From the NCBI GenBank assembly GCA_022316685.1, contig JAKJHU010000180.1:248001-312000 (forward strand): a DNA stretch of 64,000 bases. The letters are read 5' to 3'. The first letter of the stretch is position 1; every line of letters starts with the position of its first letter. Positions 1 through 11,669 of this stretch are shown piece by piece. Below the pieces are notes generated by a model. The model did not search any database, was not told where the DNA came from, and saw only the letters and a list, made by a program, of their open reading frames with translations. The stretch comes from Progne subis subis (lineage: Eukaryota > Chordata > Aves > Passeriformes > Hirundinidae). The position numbers and the translations under genes are program-made.

Positions 1-2285
1 CCTATGCTGGAGGGAAGATGGAAGGAAGGGAAGGAATGGTGGCTGTGGAGATGCAGGTAGATAAAGGTAATTACTTAAACACATATAGGGCAGGACTTAC
101 AGGTTTGGAGCCCCAGATTAAGATGCAGAGGAGCATGTGAGGTTGATGATTATATTTCGGGGAGAGTTAATTGACGGAAGGTGAAGGCAGACAAAGAACC
201 GCTGCTTACTGCCTTCTTGAATCCCAATCAGGAATTATGATTAAAGACGCGGCGAGACAACAGAGGCCTGATGAATTGGTGTCTTTTTTTTTTCTTTTTT
301 GCCGTCATTCACACTTGATTGACTTCAACCTTTCAAGTGCAAAAGTCTCTCTTTTCCATTATTATTCATAGCCATCTGAGTTTTTCTAATTAAAGTGTAT
401 GAAAACAATTACTGATCCGTCGTACTGAGCGTGGTGGTGGGGACGGCTGCCGTACTGTAACGCCTATGAAAAGCCACAGCTCTATAATGATGTGCAGCTG
501 AGGTGTTAGATAATTTTATTCTTTTTCTACTCTGTTGGGGTTTTTTTTAATTTCTCATGATTTATTTTTCATAATTCCCGAAGATCCTAGGCAAGCAGGC
601 TCTTCCTGCTGCTAGAGCTGAGAGGGACGTTTTCTTCTTGCCTCCCCTTCTCAGCGTCCATGCTCTTCCCCCTCCTCTGAGCCAGCTACTGGAAATTACT
701 CTGTGACCTTTCACGTCTACCAAGCAACCACCCACAGCCATTAGACGCTTGTGTTTTGCGTAGAAGGTGGAACGAGTTTGGTGCGCTCAGCTCCCCTCCT
801 GGGATGTGCCAGCTGCCTTCTCCACCGCTCCGCGGGGCCTGGCACTCGCAATGGCTGGCCCAGGAAGGGGAGGGAGCTCTGTGTCCCTCACAGCTCAGAT
901 CACGGCTCTGCAGCTGCTTCTGTGCCACCACTTCATCCTAAGATATTCCATGGGGTTCAGCTTCACCTCAGGTGTGCTCCTGTCTCCTGCAGTTCACTCA
1001 GAGCCTTGTGGTCGGTCCTTGGCTGTGCAGAAAGCCGGGTACATGGTGTGCAGCCGCCACACATTCTCTCTCTCCTGAAATCCAGGGTTCAGATGCCCTC
1101 TCCATATCCAGCAGAAGGATGGAGAGGCTTATTTTGCCTTACATCTGCATGGAAGTGTTTAGTTGTGCCTCAGCTTCCCAGCAGTGGGAGGCTGGGAGCA
1201 GGAGCAGCACAGGCATGGCCAGGAGCACCTGGTGAAGGGGGAACGCTCCCTGGGTGCCAGCAAGGTGGCATGGGCAGCTACTCAAGGCTGTAGAGGAGTC
1301 TTCACTTGCCACAGACATTGACCAGCACTGGAAGCCCTGGGCTGGAAAGCACAGGGATGGTGAGAGTGGCGTGGCTCTGTCTGTCCCAGTGCTGTGAGGC
1401 AACATTCCGGCAGTGTGAGGCATTGTCTCCAGACATTCATTGTCCTGCATCTGATGCCAGCCATGTGCAGGCTGCTGGTGAGATGGTTTGTGACCAGGTA
1501 CATTCAAAGAAACAGTTTTCCAGAACAGGATGAGTTCTGGCTCTTCCAAGGGCTCTTCACATTTGGCTCTTCCAAAGAGTCTCTCCAGCTGAGCCATGCA
1601 GATTCTCCAGCTCTGTAGAAGCAGTGGTGTCCCAGCACTGCACTGGTTTTGATGGTGCAGGATCTAGCCAAATACTTGAAGAGGAGCAAAAGGAATGCAT
1701 CGGTCAGAGCAAGGAAAGGGTTACCGAAAGCTTTTTATTTCACAATTTGCTTTCTCTTTAGTCCTTTCTTATTCATCCTTTCCTTTGTCACCTCTCTCCT
1801 TATTTGTACTTTTCTTTCTCATGCCCCTCCTTTCCCTGCATCGATACACTTTGAAAACAGTGCTGCAATGCTCCCTGGTTCAAGATTACAGTGTACTTTA
1901 CTAGGTATGATTTAATTAGGGGCCTTATTATGTTTTCAGCAGCTTAAGGTGGGCCTTTCAACTTATCTACCTAATTGGTTGCACAAGAAGTTTCACAGCC
2001 CATGACAAAACATTGTCAGTGATCAAAGTCTGAATTCCACATAAAGGAAAAATATTAATAATAAGATTATTCTTCAAGTGTGCACTGCTAATTATGTCCA
2101 GAATGTAACTGTAGAAACACTTTTGACTGATTTGAGCTTTGTCTAATAAATACGAAGTCTTCAGTGAGCTGTGAAAAATGACGCTTCTGACTTCACAATA
2201 CTGATTGTCTAGTTTTGCCACTGGAGATGTTTAAAATATTTTCCTGTCTTTTTCCTCTCCCTGTGTCCTTTCCCCCTGTCTCTAG
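1..2285 (+). other. ZFHX3: ZFHX3 intron (partial, 3' part)
   Basis: This stretch lies upstream of the first recognisable ZFHX3 exon and ends in a polypyrimidine tract (CTGTCTTTTTCC...CCTGTCTCTAG) that is a good splice acceptor. I found no coding exon in it. The open frames at about 750-1600 overlap on both strands and have no recognisable domain. Positions about 180-430 (AT-rich, with ATTGATT, TTAATT and TTATTATTCATAG blocks) look like a conserved non-coding element, which ZFHX3 introns often carry. That is inference from composition only. Confidence 0.75.
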
Positions 2286-2388
2286 GTGACAACCCCTGAG
2301 GTGATGATGCCCAGCAGCATGTTCCTCCCAGCAGCTGCTCCAGAGAAGGATGGGAACTCGGGTGCAGAGGAGCTGGGGAAACAGTCCG
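2286..2388 (+). CDS. ZFHX3: ZFHX3 internal exon (103 bp)
   Basis: Internal coding exon between a CTCTAG acceptor and a CCG|GTGAGT donor. It reads [15 protein letters not shown] and on to GKQS, then leaves one base (G) that joins AG of the next exon to make a Glu codon. This VTTPEVM...SSMFLPAA segment matches the ZFHX3 linker that precedes the zinc finger with the CWKKGC motif, as I remember the human protein. It is a low-complexity linker without a domain. The splice phase (0 in, 1 out) agrees exactly with the downstream giant exon, which is the strongest support. A few codons of readthrough past the donor would stay open, so exon extension is possible but not needed. Confidence 0.9.
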
Positions 2389-2884
2389 GTGAGTGCAGGT
2401 CAAAGAGATCCATTCTGGGTCCCACCACTTCCCCAGCTCCATCTCCTGGTCAGGGACCAGTTTCATTCCTGATAATCCTCTCTTTGATAGGACCTAGACT
2501 CAAATACTATGTTCAGTTTGATGAGCCTTCTTTTTTGAAAACGGGCAGGACATCAAAAAGGAACAGTGAAGACAGAGGTGGCTGAATGGCTTTTGCTTGA
2601 AAGGGAGAATTGAAGGTGATAAATGCACTAAGGGATGTGTGTGTGAATAATTACCAGATATTCAAAGTGGGTAAGGAAGTAAATTGTGTAGGTTTATGCA
2701 ATGGGCCATGATGAGGTTAATGGGCTGGTATTGGAACAAATGAATGAAGACAGAGGAGAAATGTTAGAAATACTTGTTGTGTTGGAGATCAAAAACCACA
2801 GATTACTCAGGACTGAAAGGGGGTGTTGATCTACCGTGGTGTGCTGGTGTAATTTTTGGGTTTGCTCTAATTCTGTCTCCACAG
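2389..2884 (+). other. ZFHX3: ZFHX3 intron, 496 bp
   Basis: Short intron with a GTGAGT donor and a TCTGTCTCCACAG acceptor. It contains no recognisable element. The giant exon's open frame runs on upstream into this intron as far as 2836, but the acceptor, the phase and the ZFHX3 similarity put the true exon start at 2885. Confidence 0.9.
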
Positions 2885-4095
2885 AGATCTCTGAGGATGT
2901 GGGGAAGACCCTTTTGCCATCGGACAGTGCAGAGCACAGCGGGGACCCCAAGCCCACTCCAGCTGATCCGAGCGCTGCCCGGGAGGACTCTGGCTTCCTG
3001 TGCTGGAAGAAGGGCTGCAGCCAGGTGTTCAAGAGCTCAGCAGCCCTGCAGACACACTTCAACGATGTCCATGCCAAGCGGCCTCAGCTGCCGGTCTCTG
3101 ACCGTCACGTCTACAAGTACCGCTGCAACCAGTGCAGCCTGGCCTTCAAAACCATTGAGAAGCTGCAGCTCCATTCCCAGTACCATGTCATCCGGGCAGC
3201 CACCATGTGCTGCCTCTGCCAGCGCAGCTTCCGAACCTTCCAGGCCCTGAAGAAGCACCTGGAAACCAGCCACCTGGAGCTGAGCGAGGCTGACATTCAG
3301 CAGCTATATGGTGGTCTTTTGGTCAACGGGGACCTCCTTGCTATGGGTGACCCTTCACTTGCCGAGGACCACACAATAATAGTCGAGGAAGATAAGGAAG
3401 AGGAGAGTGATCTGGAAGAAAAGCAGAGCCCAACAGGCAGTGATTCGGGGTCGGTGCAAGAGGACTCTGGCTCAGAACCAAAAAGGGCCTTACCCTTCAG
3501 GAAGGGCCCTAACTTCACTATGGAGAAATTTCTAGATCCATCTCGCCCATACAAGTGTACAGTCTGCAAGGAGTCCTTCACGCAGAAGAACATTCTCCTG
3601 GTACATTACAATTCTGTTTCTCATCTGCATAAACTGAAACGAGCCCTCCAAGAGTCTGCTACTGGGCAACCTGAGCCTACCAGCAGCCCAGACAACAAAC
3701 CTTTCAAGTGTAACACCTGCAATGTGGCCTACAGCCAGAGCTCGACCCTGGAGATCCACATGAGGTCTGTCCTGCACCAGACCAAGGCTCGTGCGGCCAA
3801 GCTGGAGGCAGCCAGCGGCAGCAGCAACGGAGCCGGCAACAGCAGCAGCAGCAGCAGCAGCCTCTCCCTGGGTTCGTCCACACCGAGCCCCGTGAGTGCC
3901 ACCAACAGCAATGCTTTTGCAACCACCAGCACGAGCACTTCAGGCACCACTCCCATTCCCAGCCTCCTCAACCAGGTCTCCAGTGACGGTGTGGGAATTC
4001 CTCCCTTGGGTAATGCTGTAAGCACTAACATCTCCTCCCCTGCGGAGCCCAAAGAGGTGAACCGCAAGAAGCTGGCAGATATGATTGCATCCAGG

Positions 4096-4136
<41 letters not shown>

Positions 4137-7100
4137 GCAGCAAGCTCAAACCTTGGCACAGGCACAGGTCCAGGCCCACCTGCAGCAGGAGCTGCAGCAG
4201 CAGGCTGCTCTCCTGCAGTCCCAGCTCTTCAACCCAGCACTTTTGCCGCACTTTCCGATGACCACTGAGACCCTTCTGCAGCTGCAGCAGCAGCAGCATC
4301 TTCTGTTCCCATTCTACATCCCCAGTGCTGAGTTCCAGCTGAATCCAGAAGTCACCTTGCCTGTCACCAGTGGTGCACTGACATTGACTGGGACGGGTCC
4401 AAGTTTGCTGGAGGACCTGAAGGCACAAGTTCAGCTCCCTCAGCAGAGCCATCCACAGCTCTTGCAGCAGCAGCAAGGTCAGCTGTCCCTGTCACAACCC
4501 CACTCCGTCCTGTTACAGCAGAGCCAGCACCCAGAGAAGAAGAATAAATCTGTCGTGAAGGAGAAAGATAAAGAAACCCCACGGGAAAGTGCAGAGAGGG
4601 GAGACAATAACATAACCCTGAAGGAGTCTCTTCCTGATAACTTAAAGCCCAAAGAGAAGAAGGACTTTGTGCCAGGCAGCAGTTCAGAGCCCTCCATACT
4701 GCCTCCACGGATTGCTTCTGACGCGAGGGGCAACGCCACCAAAGCCTTGCTGGAAAACTTCGGCTTTGAGCTCGTCATTCAGTACAACGAGAACAAGCAA
4801 AAGGGGCAGAAGAAAAGCGGGAAGACAGAGCAAGGTGAGAACTTGGAAAAGCTGGAGTGCGATACATGCGGCAAGCTCTTCTCAAACATCCTCATCCTGA
4901 AGAGCCACCAAGAGCACGTTCACCAACATTACTTTCCCTTTAAGCAGTTAGAGAGATTTGCCAAACAATACAGAGAGCACTACGACAAACTGTACCCGCT
5001 GCGGCCGCAGACCCCAGAGCCGCCGCCCCCGCCTCCCCCGCCGCCCCCGCCGCTCCCTCCAGCTCCTCCTCAGCCGGCTGCTGCTCCTGCCATCCCTACT
5101 TCTGCCCCACCAATCACCTCTCCCACTATCGCACCGGCCCAGCCATCCGTGCCACTCACCCAGCTCTCCATGCCTATGGAGCTCCCCATCTTCTCACCGC
5201 TCATGATGCAAACCATGCCCCTGCAGACGTTACCAGCACAGCTGCCACCTCAGCTGGGCCCCGTAGACCCCCTGCCCGCTGACCTGGCCCAGTTGTACCA
5301 GCATCAGCTCAACCCCAGCCTTCTCCAGCAGCAGCAGAACAAGAGGCCACGCACACGGATCACCGATGACCAGCTCAGAGTCCTTCGGCAGTATTTTGAC
5401 ATTAACAATTCCCCAAGTGAGGAACAGATCAAGGAGATGGCAGACAAATCTGGACTGCCCCAGAAGGTGATCAAGCACTGGTTCAGAAACACCCTGTTCA
5501 AGGAGCGCCAACGCAACAAGGACTCTCCGTACAACTTCAGCAACCCTCCCATTACCAGTCTGGATGAGCTGAAGATAGACTCACGGCCTCCTTCTCCAGA
5601 GCCTCAAAAGCAGGAGTACTGGGGAAGCAAGCGGTCCTCTCGGACACGCTTTACTGACTACCAGCTCAGAGTCCTGCAAGACTTCTTTGATGCCAATGCT
5701 TACCCAAAGGATGATGAATTTGAGCAGCTTTCTAATTTGCTGAACCTCCCAACGCGTGTTATAGTGGTGTGGTTTCAGAATGCCCGTCAGAAAGCTAGGA
5801 AAAACTATGAGAATCAGGGAGAAGGCAAAGATGGGGAGCGACGGGAGCTCACAAATGACAGGTACATTAGAACAAGCAACTTGAACTACCAGTGCAAAAA
5901 GTGCAGTCTGGTCTTTCAGCGCATTTTTGATCTCATTAAACACCAGAAGAAGCTTTGTTACAAAGATGAGGATGAGGATGGCCAGGATGATAGCCAGAAC
6001 GAAGACTCTATGGATGCAATAGAGCTCTTGACTCCAACCAGTTCCTCCTGCAGCACACCGATGCCCTCACAAGCTTACAGCACACCTACATCTTCAGCCA
6101 ATGCAACCTCCTCAGCTTTTCTGCAGCTCACGGCAGAGGCAGACGATTCCTCCACCTTTAGTTCTAAAGTAGAAGCTACAGATGAGAAACCAAAGCAGTC
6201 TGAACCTCCAAGTACACAGCAAAACCAAACCCAAGAGAAGCAAGTGCAACCAAAGCAAGAGCCTCAGCAGCAACAGGACCAAGGAGAACAAAAGACAAGT
6301 TCAGCACACCAAAAGATTTCACAGTTATCCTCCCCCTCTTCGCTGCAACAGCCACCTCCTCCTCAGCCCCCTCAGTGCTCCTTGTCACAGTCAAGTCCGA
6401 GTCCATCTCAGCTCTCACACCTCTCTCTCAAACCCATTCACACGTCTACCCCTCAGCAGCTGGCAAACCTACCTCCTCAGCTAATCCCATACCAGTGTGA
6501 CCAGTGCAAACTGGCATTCCCTTCCTTCGAGCATTGGCAAGAGCATCAGCAGCTCCATTTCCTGAGTGCACAGAACCAGTTTATCCACCCCCCATTCCTG
6601 GACAGAACGCTGGATATGCCATTCATGCTTTTTGATCCCAGTAATCCACTACTGGCAAGCCAGCTGCTGTCTGGAACGTTACCACAGATTCCAGCAAGCT
6701 CAGCCACCTCACCGTCAACTCCAACATCCACCATGAACACGCTGAAGAGAAAGCTGGAGGAAAAGGCCAGTGCAAGCCCTGGAGAGAATGACAGTGGGAC
6801 TGGGGGAGAAGAACCCCAAAGGGATAAGCGTCTAAGGACAACCATTACCCCTGAGCAGCTGGAAATCCTGTACCAGAAATACTTGCTCGACTCCAACCCC
6901 ACACGGAAGATGCTGGATCACATTGCACATGAAGTGGGCTTGAAGAAGCGTGTGGTACAGGTTTGGTTCCAGAACACCCGTGCACGAGAGAGGAAGGGGC
7001 AGTTCAGAGCTGTGGGGCCTGCCCAAGCCCACAGACGGTGTCCCTTCTGCCGAGCACTCTTTAAAGCAAAGACAGCTCTGGAAGCTCATATCCGATCCCG

Positions 7101-8329
7101 TCACTGGCACGAGGCCAAGCGAGCTGGGTACAACCTGACGCTGTCCGCTATGCTTCTAGACTGCGACGGGGGACTCCAGATGAAAGGAGACATCTTTGAT
7201 GGAGCCAGCTTTTCCCACATGCCACCAACCAGCAGCGATGGACAGAGCGTTCCCCTCTCCCCGGTGAACAAGAGTATGGAACTGTCACCTAGAACCCTGC
7301 TGAGCCCATCCTCCATTAAGGTGGAAGGAGTTGAAGACTTTGAGAGTCCCTCCATGTCCTCAGTCAATCTGAACTTTGACCAGACAAAGCTGGACAACGA
7401 TGACTGCTCTTCCGTCAATACCGCGATCACAGACACTACCACAGGAGACGAAGGGAACGCAGACAACGATAGCGCAACAGGGATTGCAACCGAAACCAAA
7501 TCCACGTCGGGACCCAGCGAAGGCCTGACTAAAGCAGCCATGATAGCAATGTCCGAATATGAAGATCGTTTGTCTTCTGGCCTGGTCAGCCCAGCTCCCA
7601 GCTTCTACAGCAAAGAGTACGACAATGAAGGTACCGTGGACTATAGTGAAACCTCCAGCCTTGCGGACCCCTGCTCGCCCAGCCCTGGTGCGAGTGGTTC
7701 AGCCAGCAAGTCTGGCGAAAGCGGCGACCGGCCTGGGCAGAAACGCTTTCGCACTCAGATGACTAATCTCCAGCTCAAGGTCCTTAAGTCATGCTTTAAT
7801 GACTACAGGACACCAACCATGTTGGAGTGTGAGGTCCTGGGCAATGACATTGGACTGCCAAAGAGAGTTGTTCAGGTCTGGTTCCAGAATGCCAGGGCAA
7901 AAGAGAAGAAGTCAAAACTCAGCATGGCCAAGCATTTTGGTATAAACCAAACGAGTTACGAGGGACCCAAAACAGAGTGCACTTTGTGTGGCATCAAGTA
8001 CAGCGCTCGGCTGTCTGTACGTGACCATATCTTCTCTCAACAGCATATCTCCAAAGTTAAAGAAACCATTGGAAGTCAGTTGGATAAGGAAAAGGAGTAT
8101 TTTGACCCAGCTACTGTACGTCAGTTGATGGCTCAGCAGGAGCTGGACCGAATCAAAAAAGCCAACGAGGTTCTTGGTCTGGCAGCTCAACAGCAGGGCA
8201 TGTTTGACAACACGTCCCTGCAAGCTCTGAACCTTCCTGCTGCGTACCCAGCGCTACAGGGCATCCCTCCAGTCTTGCTCCCAGGCCTCAACAGCCCATC
8301 CTTACCTGGCTTCACTCCATCCAACACAG
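2885..8329 (+). CDS. ZFHX3: ZFHX3 giant exon: four homeodomains and zinc fingers
   Basis: This exon encodes the DNA-binding core of ZFHX3 (ATBF1), a nuclear transcription factor for neuronal, myogenic and circadian genes. Zinc-finger-like motifs begin at about 3001, 3118, 3205, 3550, 3703, 4852, 5887 (C-C-H-C), 6490, 7036 and 7974. The homeodomains lie at 5341-5520 (recognition helix WFRN), 5629-5808, 6826-7005 and 7741-7920 (all WFQN). Between them are an acidic run ([12 protein letters not shown], about 3373), a Ser-rich run, a 16-Gln tract at 4096-4143 and a Pro-rich run near 5020-5075. Sequence identity to human ZFHX3, as remembered, is very high, which separates it from ZFHX4 and ZFHX2. 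The exon opens with 2 nt of a Glu codon and ends with 1 nt of an Ala codon at AACACAG|GTGGGT. No frameshift or missing zinc ligand was seen apart from the natural C-C-H-C finger. Confidence 0.98.
4096..4143 (+). repeat. ZFHX3: Polyglutamine tract 1 (mixed CAG/CAA, 16 Gln)
   Basis: Sixteen consecutive Gln codons after MIASR. CAG and CAA codons alternate in the middle, so there is no long pure CAG run. The mammalian protein carries a polyQ tract at the same place. The interruptions should keep the tract stable. Confidence 0.95.
5014..5080 (+). repeat. ZFHX3: Polyproline tract in ZFHX3
   Basis: CCG/CCC/CCT codons encode a Pro-rich run (PEPPPPPP... then LPPAPPQP) between zinc finger 6 and homeodomain 1. 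It is a conserved low-complexity linker of ZFHX3 and a local GC-rich island in the exon. Confidence 0.9.
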
Positions 8330-10984
8330 GTGGGTACAGGTGTTACCCTGCTTAGGCACACCTTCGCTTGGTGCATAGCTAGCACAAGCAGTTGTTCCTT
8401 GGGACTGACTGGTAACAGGATTCCTGGCCCATTAGTTCAGCGTGTTGACTTGACAGCAAAAAAAGCAGTAGGTATTTTATCTAATTCTTGAACTCAGGAA
8501 GTTTAATAGCAAATTCTGAACTAGAGCAACATCTAGACATGCTGCGTATCCCTGTGTAGAAATCCTGAAACTCCTTCAAGGAAGTGGAATATAGAAGGTT
8601 TATCCAGTGGAACAAAAGGACTAATTGCTGAATTAGAAAGACTAAGTGCTGAATACACTGTTGATAATTCCTTTCCTTTTGACATTCATTTTATGTGGTA
8701 CACTACCAAGTGTTCAAAAATCCAAACTGTTTCTAGGGAAAGGCGTGGTACGCGTGGTAGCACTGGTGAAAGATGCCCAGAGCATCTTTACGTGTCCCTG
8801 AGGTGACCTCTGGGACAAATCCCAATGCAGCTGAGGATCAGTTTTGAGTAATGTCTGGGTGTGACCTGAAAGCACCTCCTCAACAAAAAATGGTGTAGTT
8901 GTGGGACAAACCTAGTTCGTATTTTAGTAAGATTTTTTTTTAGCAATGTTACATAAAAATGAAATTTGTCATAATCCTGTGGGTGGCCTAATCTTAGATA
9001 TTGGGCTTCATCTTTTGTACCTCGTGGATAGGTGGAAAGTCTAAGCCATGTAGCAAACACTGGCAGTGGAAGATGCAGCTCGATGACCAGCAGTGACCTA
9101 AAAAATGTGATCCAAAGGCTTTGTTTCATTATGTGTCTGACGGGCCCCTGCACATGCGAGGGTTTTCCATGTCACCCTTCTCACCACAGATCTTGTTTCA
9201 GAGCACTCGGCCAGAAGCATCTCTTTGGCAAATCATGTCATCACCCTATCGCAGGTTTGCTTAGTGCCCCAAGTTTATAAGAAAAACTAAAATTACTTCT
9301 TTGCATTTCAGTCCATATTGTTGCTTTTATTTTTCTCCAAAGCCCAGGATGTGTCCTGGGGAGATGGGACTGCATCTGATGAATCTTAAATGCTGTCAGT
9401 GACTGCCTAGACAGGACTGAACTGTTTAGAAAGTCAAACAGTCTGTTTGTGGCCTTTAGATAAAGCTCCAAAGGTCAGGCCACGGCAGCTCCGGGCCTGT
9501 CAGTGCAGATAAGGCCATGCATCCAGGAATGCTGTGAATTACCTCCTGCTCCTTCGCTTGAACCTCTCGGGCATGTTCAGCTGGGAAACATCCATTTCAG
9601 TGGTGTCCACCTATAACATACCCTTATTCGACATCTCCGGGGCCGCTGCGTGGAGCCTTATCCCGTACCTGCCCCGTTGTCACAAATCATTCTTGTCCCA
9701 GCGCCCCATCAGGAGCAGACACAGGTTTCAGGAGGGTTTGGGTCAGCGCTTGGCTGAGCGCTCCCAGCTGCAGCCACCCTCCTTGCGGCCCTCGTGTGGC
9801 TCCTGGGCAGTACAAGCTAAGACAAAAGTCACCAAGCCTCCCCAGCTGGTCCCGGGCTCTGCCACTGCTCCTGCCCAGGCTGTTCCTGCTGCAGTGCTGG
9901 GACTCAGGTTTGTCACACACTGGTCGGGTTTTGCTCCTGGGTTTTACACCGCATTCCTGCTCAGGAGCTGGGGAATGTATGGGGCTGTGCCAGCAGGACA
10001 TTGGAGCTTTATTTTGGGGGTTTTTCCCCCAAATGGCATCACAGGAGTTTCCAAGCAAAACATTCCTCTTCAGGAGTGTATTTGCCAGCTGCAGCAGCTC
10101 TGACTAATGGAGGTGACTCCAGGAGCCACACTCACACCCCCAGCCACTGTGAGAGAAGAAATTGGCACCAGGAACAGTATTGTCATTCCTGCACTCGGGA
10201 AGAGGGACAAAGATTCACATTAACTTATCTCCTTAATGAGGAAGTATCATTACACTTTTAGTTCCACCCAAAACACAATACCTATGCCCAGGGGCGATGT
10301 CTGAACACCACATAAACTCTGGAATTGCTAAGAAGCTGAGCACCCAGAGCCCCTAACATTAGAGGGAAGGAAGGAAGGGGTTGCTTCAAAGGTTTGTGGA
10401 TTCATGAACATCAGCCTAATAAGGGCAAAATAAATTAGGTTTAGCCTGTTCAGTCTCCAGTTGCCATTGGCTTCCCAATCTGTGAAGATTTCTACAAGAT
10501 GAGCAGGGCTGAGCTTTCTCACCCTTTGGCCTAGCACCATCCTGCTACTGGAGTCCTTTGGCCCAAGGACCCATTAGAGCAGATGCTGACATGAGTGTTA
10601 ATCATTTGGGAATTTCAGAGGAGTCAGGAAAACATCAGCTGTGTTGGGCATCCTCTGGGTGCTGGTGGGTGCCCCAATCACCCACCACGCGGTCAGTGGC
10701 ACTGGGCCAGGGCAGCTGCAGGCACTGGGGGCTGCAGGGGCACGTCCGCACCATGCGGGGCCTGTGGAGTGGGACAGGAGCCATTCTCCAGAGGGAGCGG
10801 CAGCAGGGATGGGCACTCTGACCTGTGCTGCAGCAACGGATCAGCTCAGGCCAAGTCGCTGCCCTCGTACAGAGGAGATGGAGGCTCCGGATTGTGAGAT
10901 GGACGGGGGCTCACCCTCCTCATGCTTTCCTGCCTGCCCAGCACGAAGTGACTTTTCACCTCTCTCTCTCTCTCCCTCTTGCAG
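8330..10984 (+). other. ZFHX3: ZFHX3 last intron, 2,655 bp
   Basis: Intron between the giant exon and the terminal exon. Donor GTGGGT; acceptor after a CT-dinucleotide polypyrimidine tract (10960-10984, ...CTCTCTCTCCCTCTTGCAG). I see no exon, repeat family or RNA gene inside it. If the intron is retained, the frame ends at a TAG at 8353-8355 after a few added residues. Confidence 0.9.
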
Positions 10985-11630
10985 CTTTAACTTCTCCCAA
11001 ACCCAATCTGATGGGCCTGCCCAGCACAAGCGTCCCTTCACCCGGCCTCCCCACCTCTGGATTACCAAATAAACAGCCCCCGGCCGCACTGAGCTCACCC
11101 ACCCCAGCACAAGCCACGGCGGCCGTGGCCCCGCAGCAGCCGCCAGCCACCACCCCGCAGCCGCAGCAGCCAGCCCCTGCACAGCGCAAGGAGAAGGAGA
11201 ACGAGAAGGCAAAAGAGAAGGAGAAGGCACCCAAGGGGAAGGGGGACACCCTGCCAGGGCCCAAGAAGGAAAAGGGGGAGGCACCAGCAGGCACCCTCGC
11301 AGCCCCGTTGCCCACCATGGAGTACGCGGTGGAGCCTGCGCAGCTCCAGGCGCTGCAGGCCGCCCTGAATTCGGACCCCACCACCTTGCTGACCAGCCAG
11401 TTCCTTCCTTACTTCGTCCCTGGCTTTTCCCCCTACTACGCCCCACAGATCCCTGGCGCCCTGCAGAGCGGGTACCTGCAGCCCATGTATGGCATGGAGG
11501 GGCTGTTCCCCTACAGCCCTGCACTGTCACAGGCGCTGCTGGGGCTGTCTCCTGGCTCACTGCTGCAGCAGTACCAGCAATACCAGCAGAGTCTGCAGGA
11601 GGCATTGCAGCAGCAGCAGCGACAGCAGCA

Positions 11631-11669
<39 letters not shown>

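Noticed and set aside
751..1293. 180-codon frame in the ZFHX3 intron
   Set aside because: Several overlapping frames on both strands, no splice sites of quality and no ZFHX3 similarity.
3940..4476. 178-codon antisense frame in the giant exon
   Set aside because: Leu-rich shadow of Gln codons in ZFHX3.
2836..8355. Giant exon read as a single 1,839-codon gene
   Set aside because: The ends lie in introns; acceptor at 2884, donor at 8330 and phase agreement with the neighbours define the true exon.
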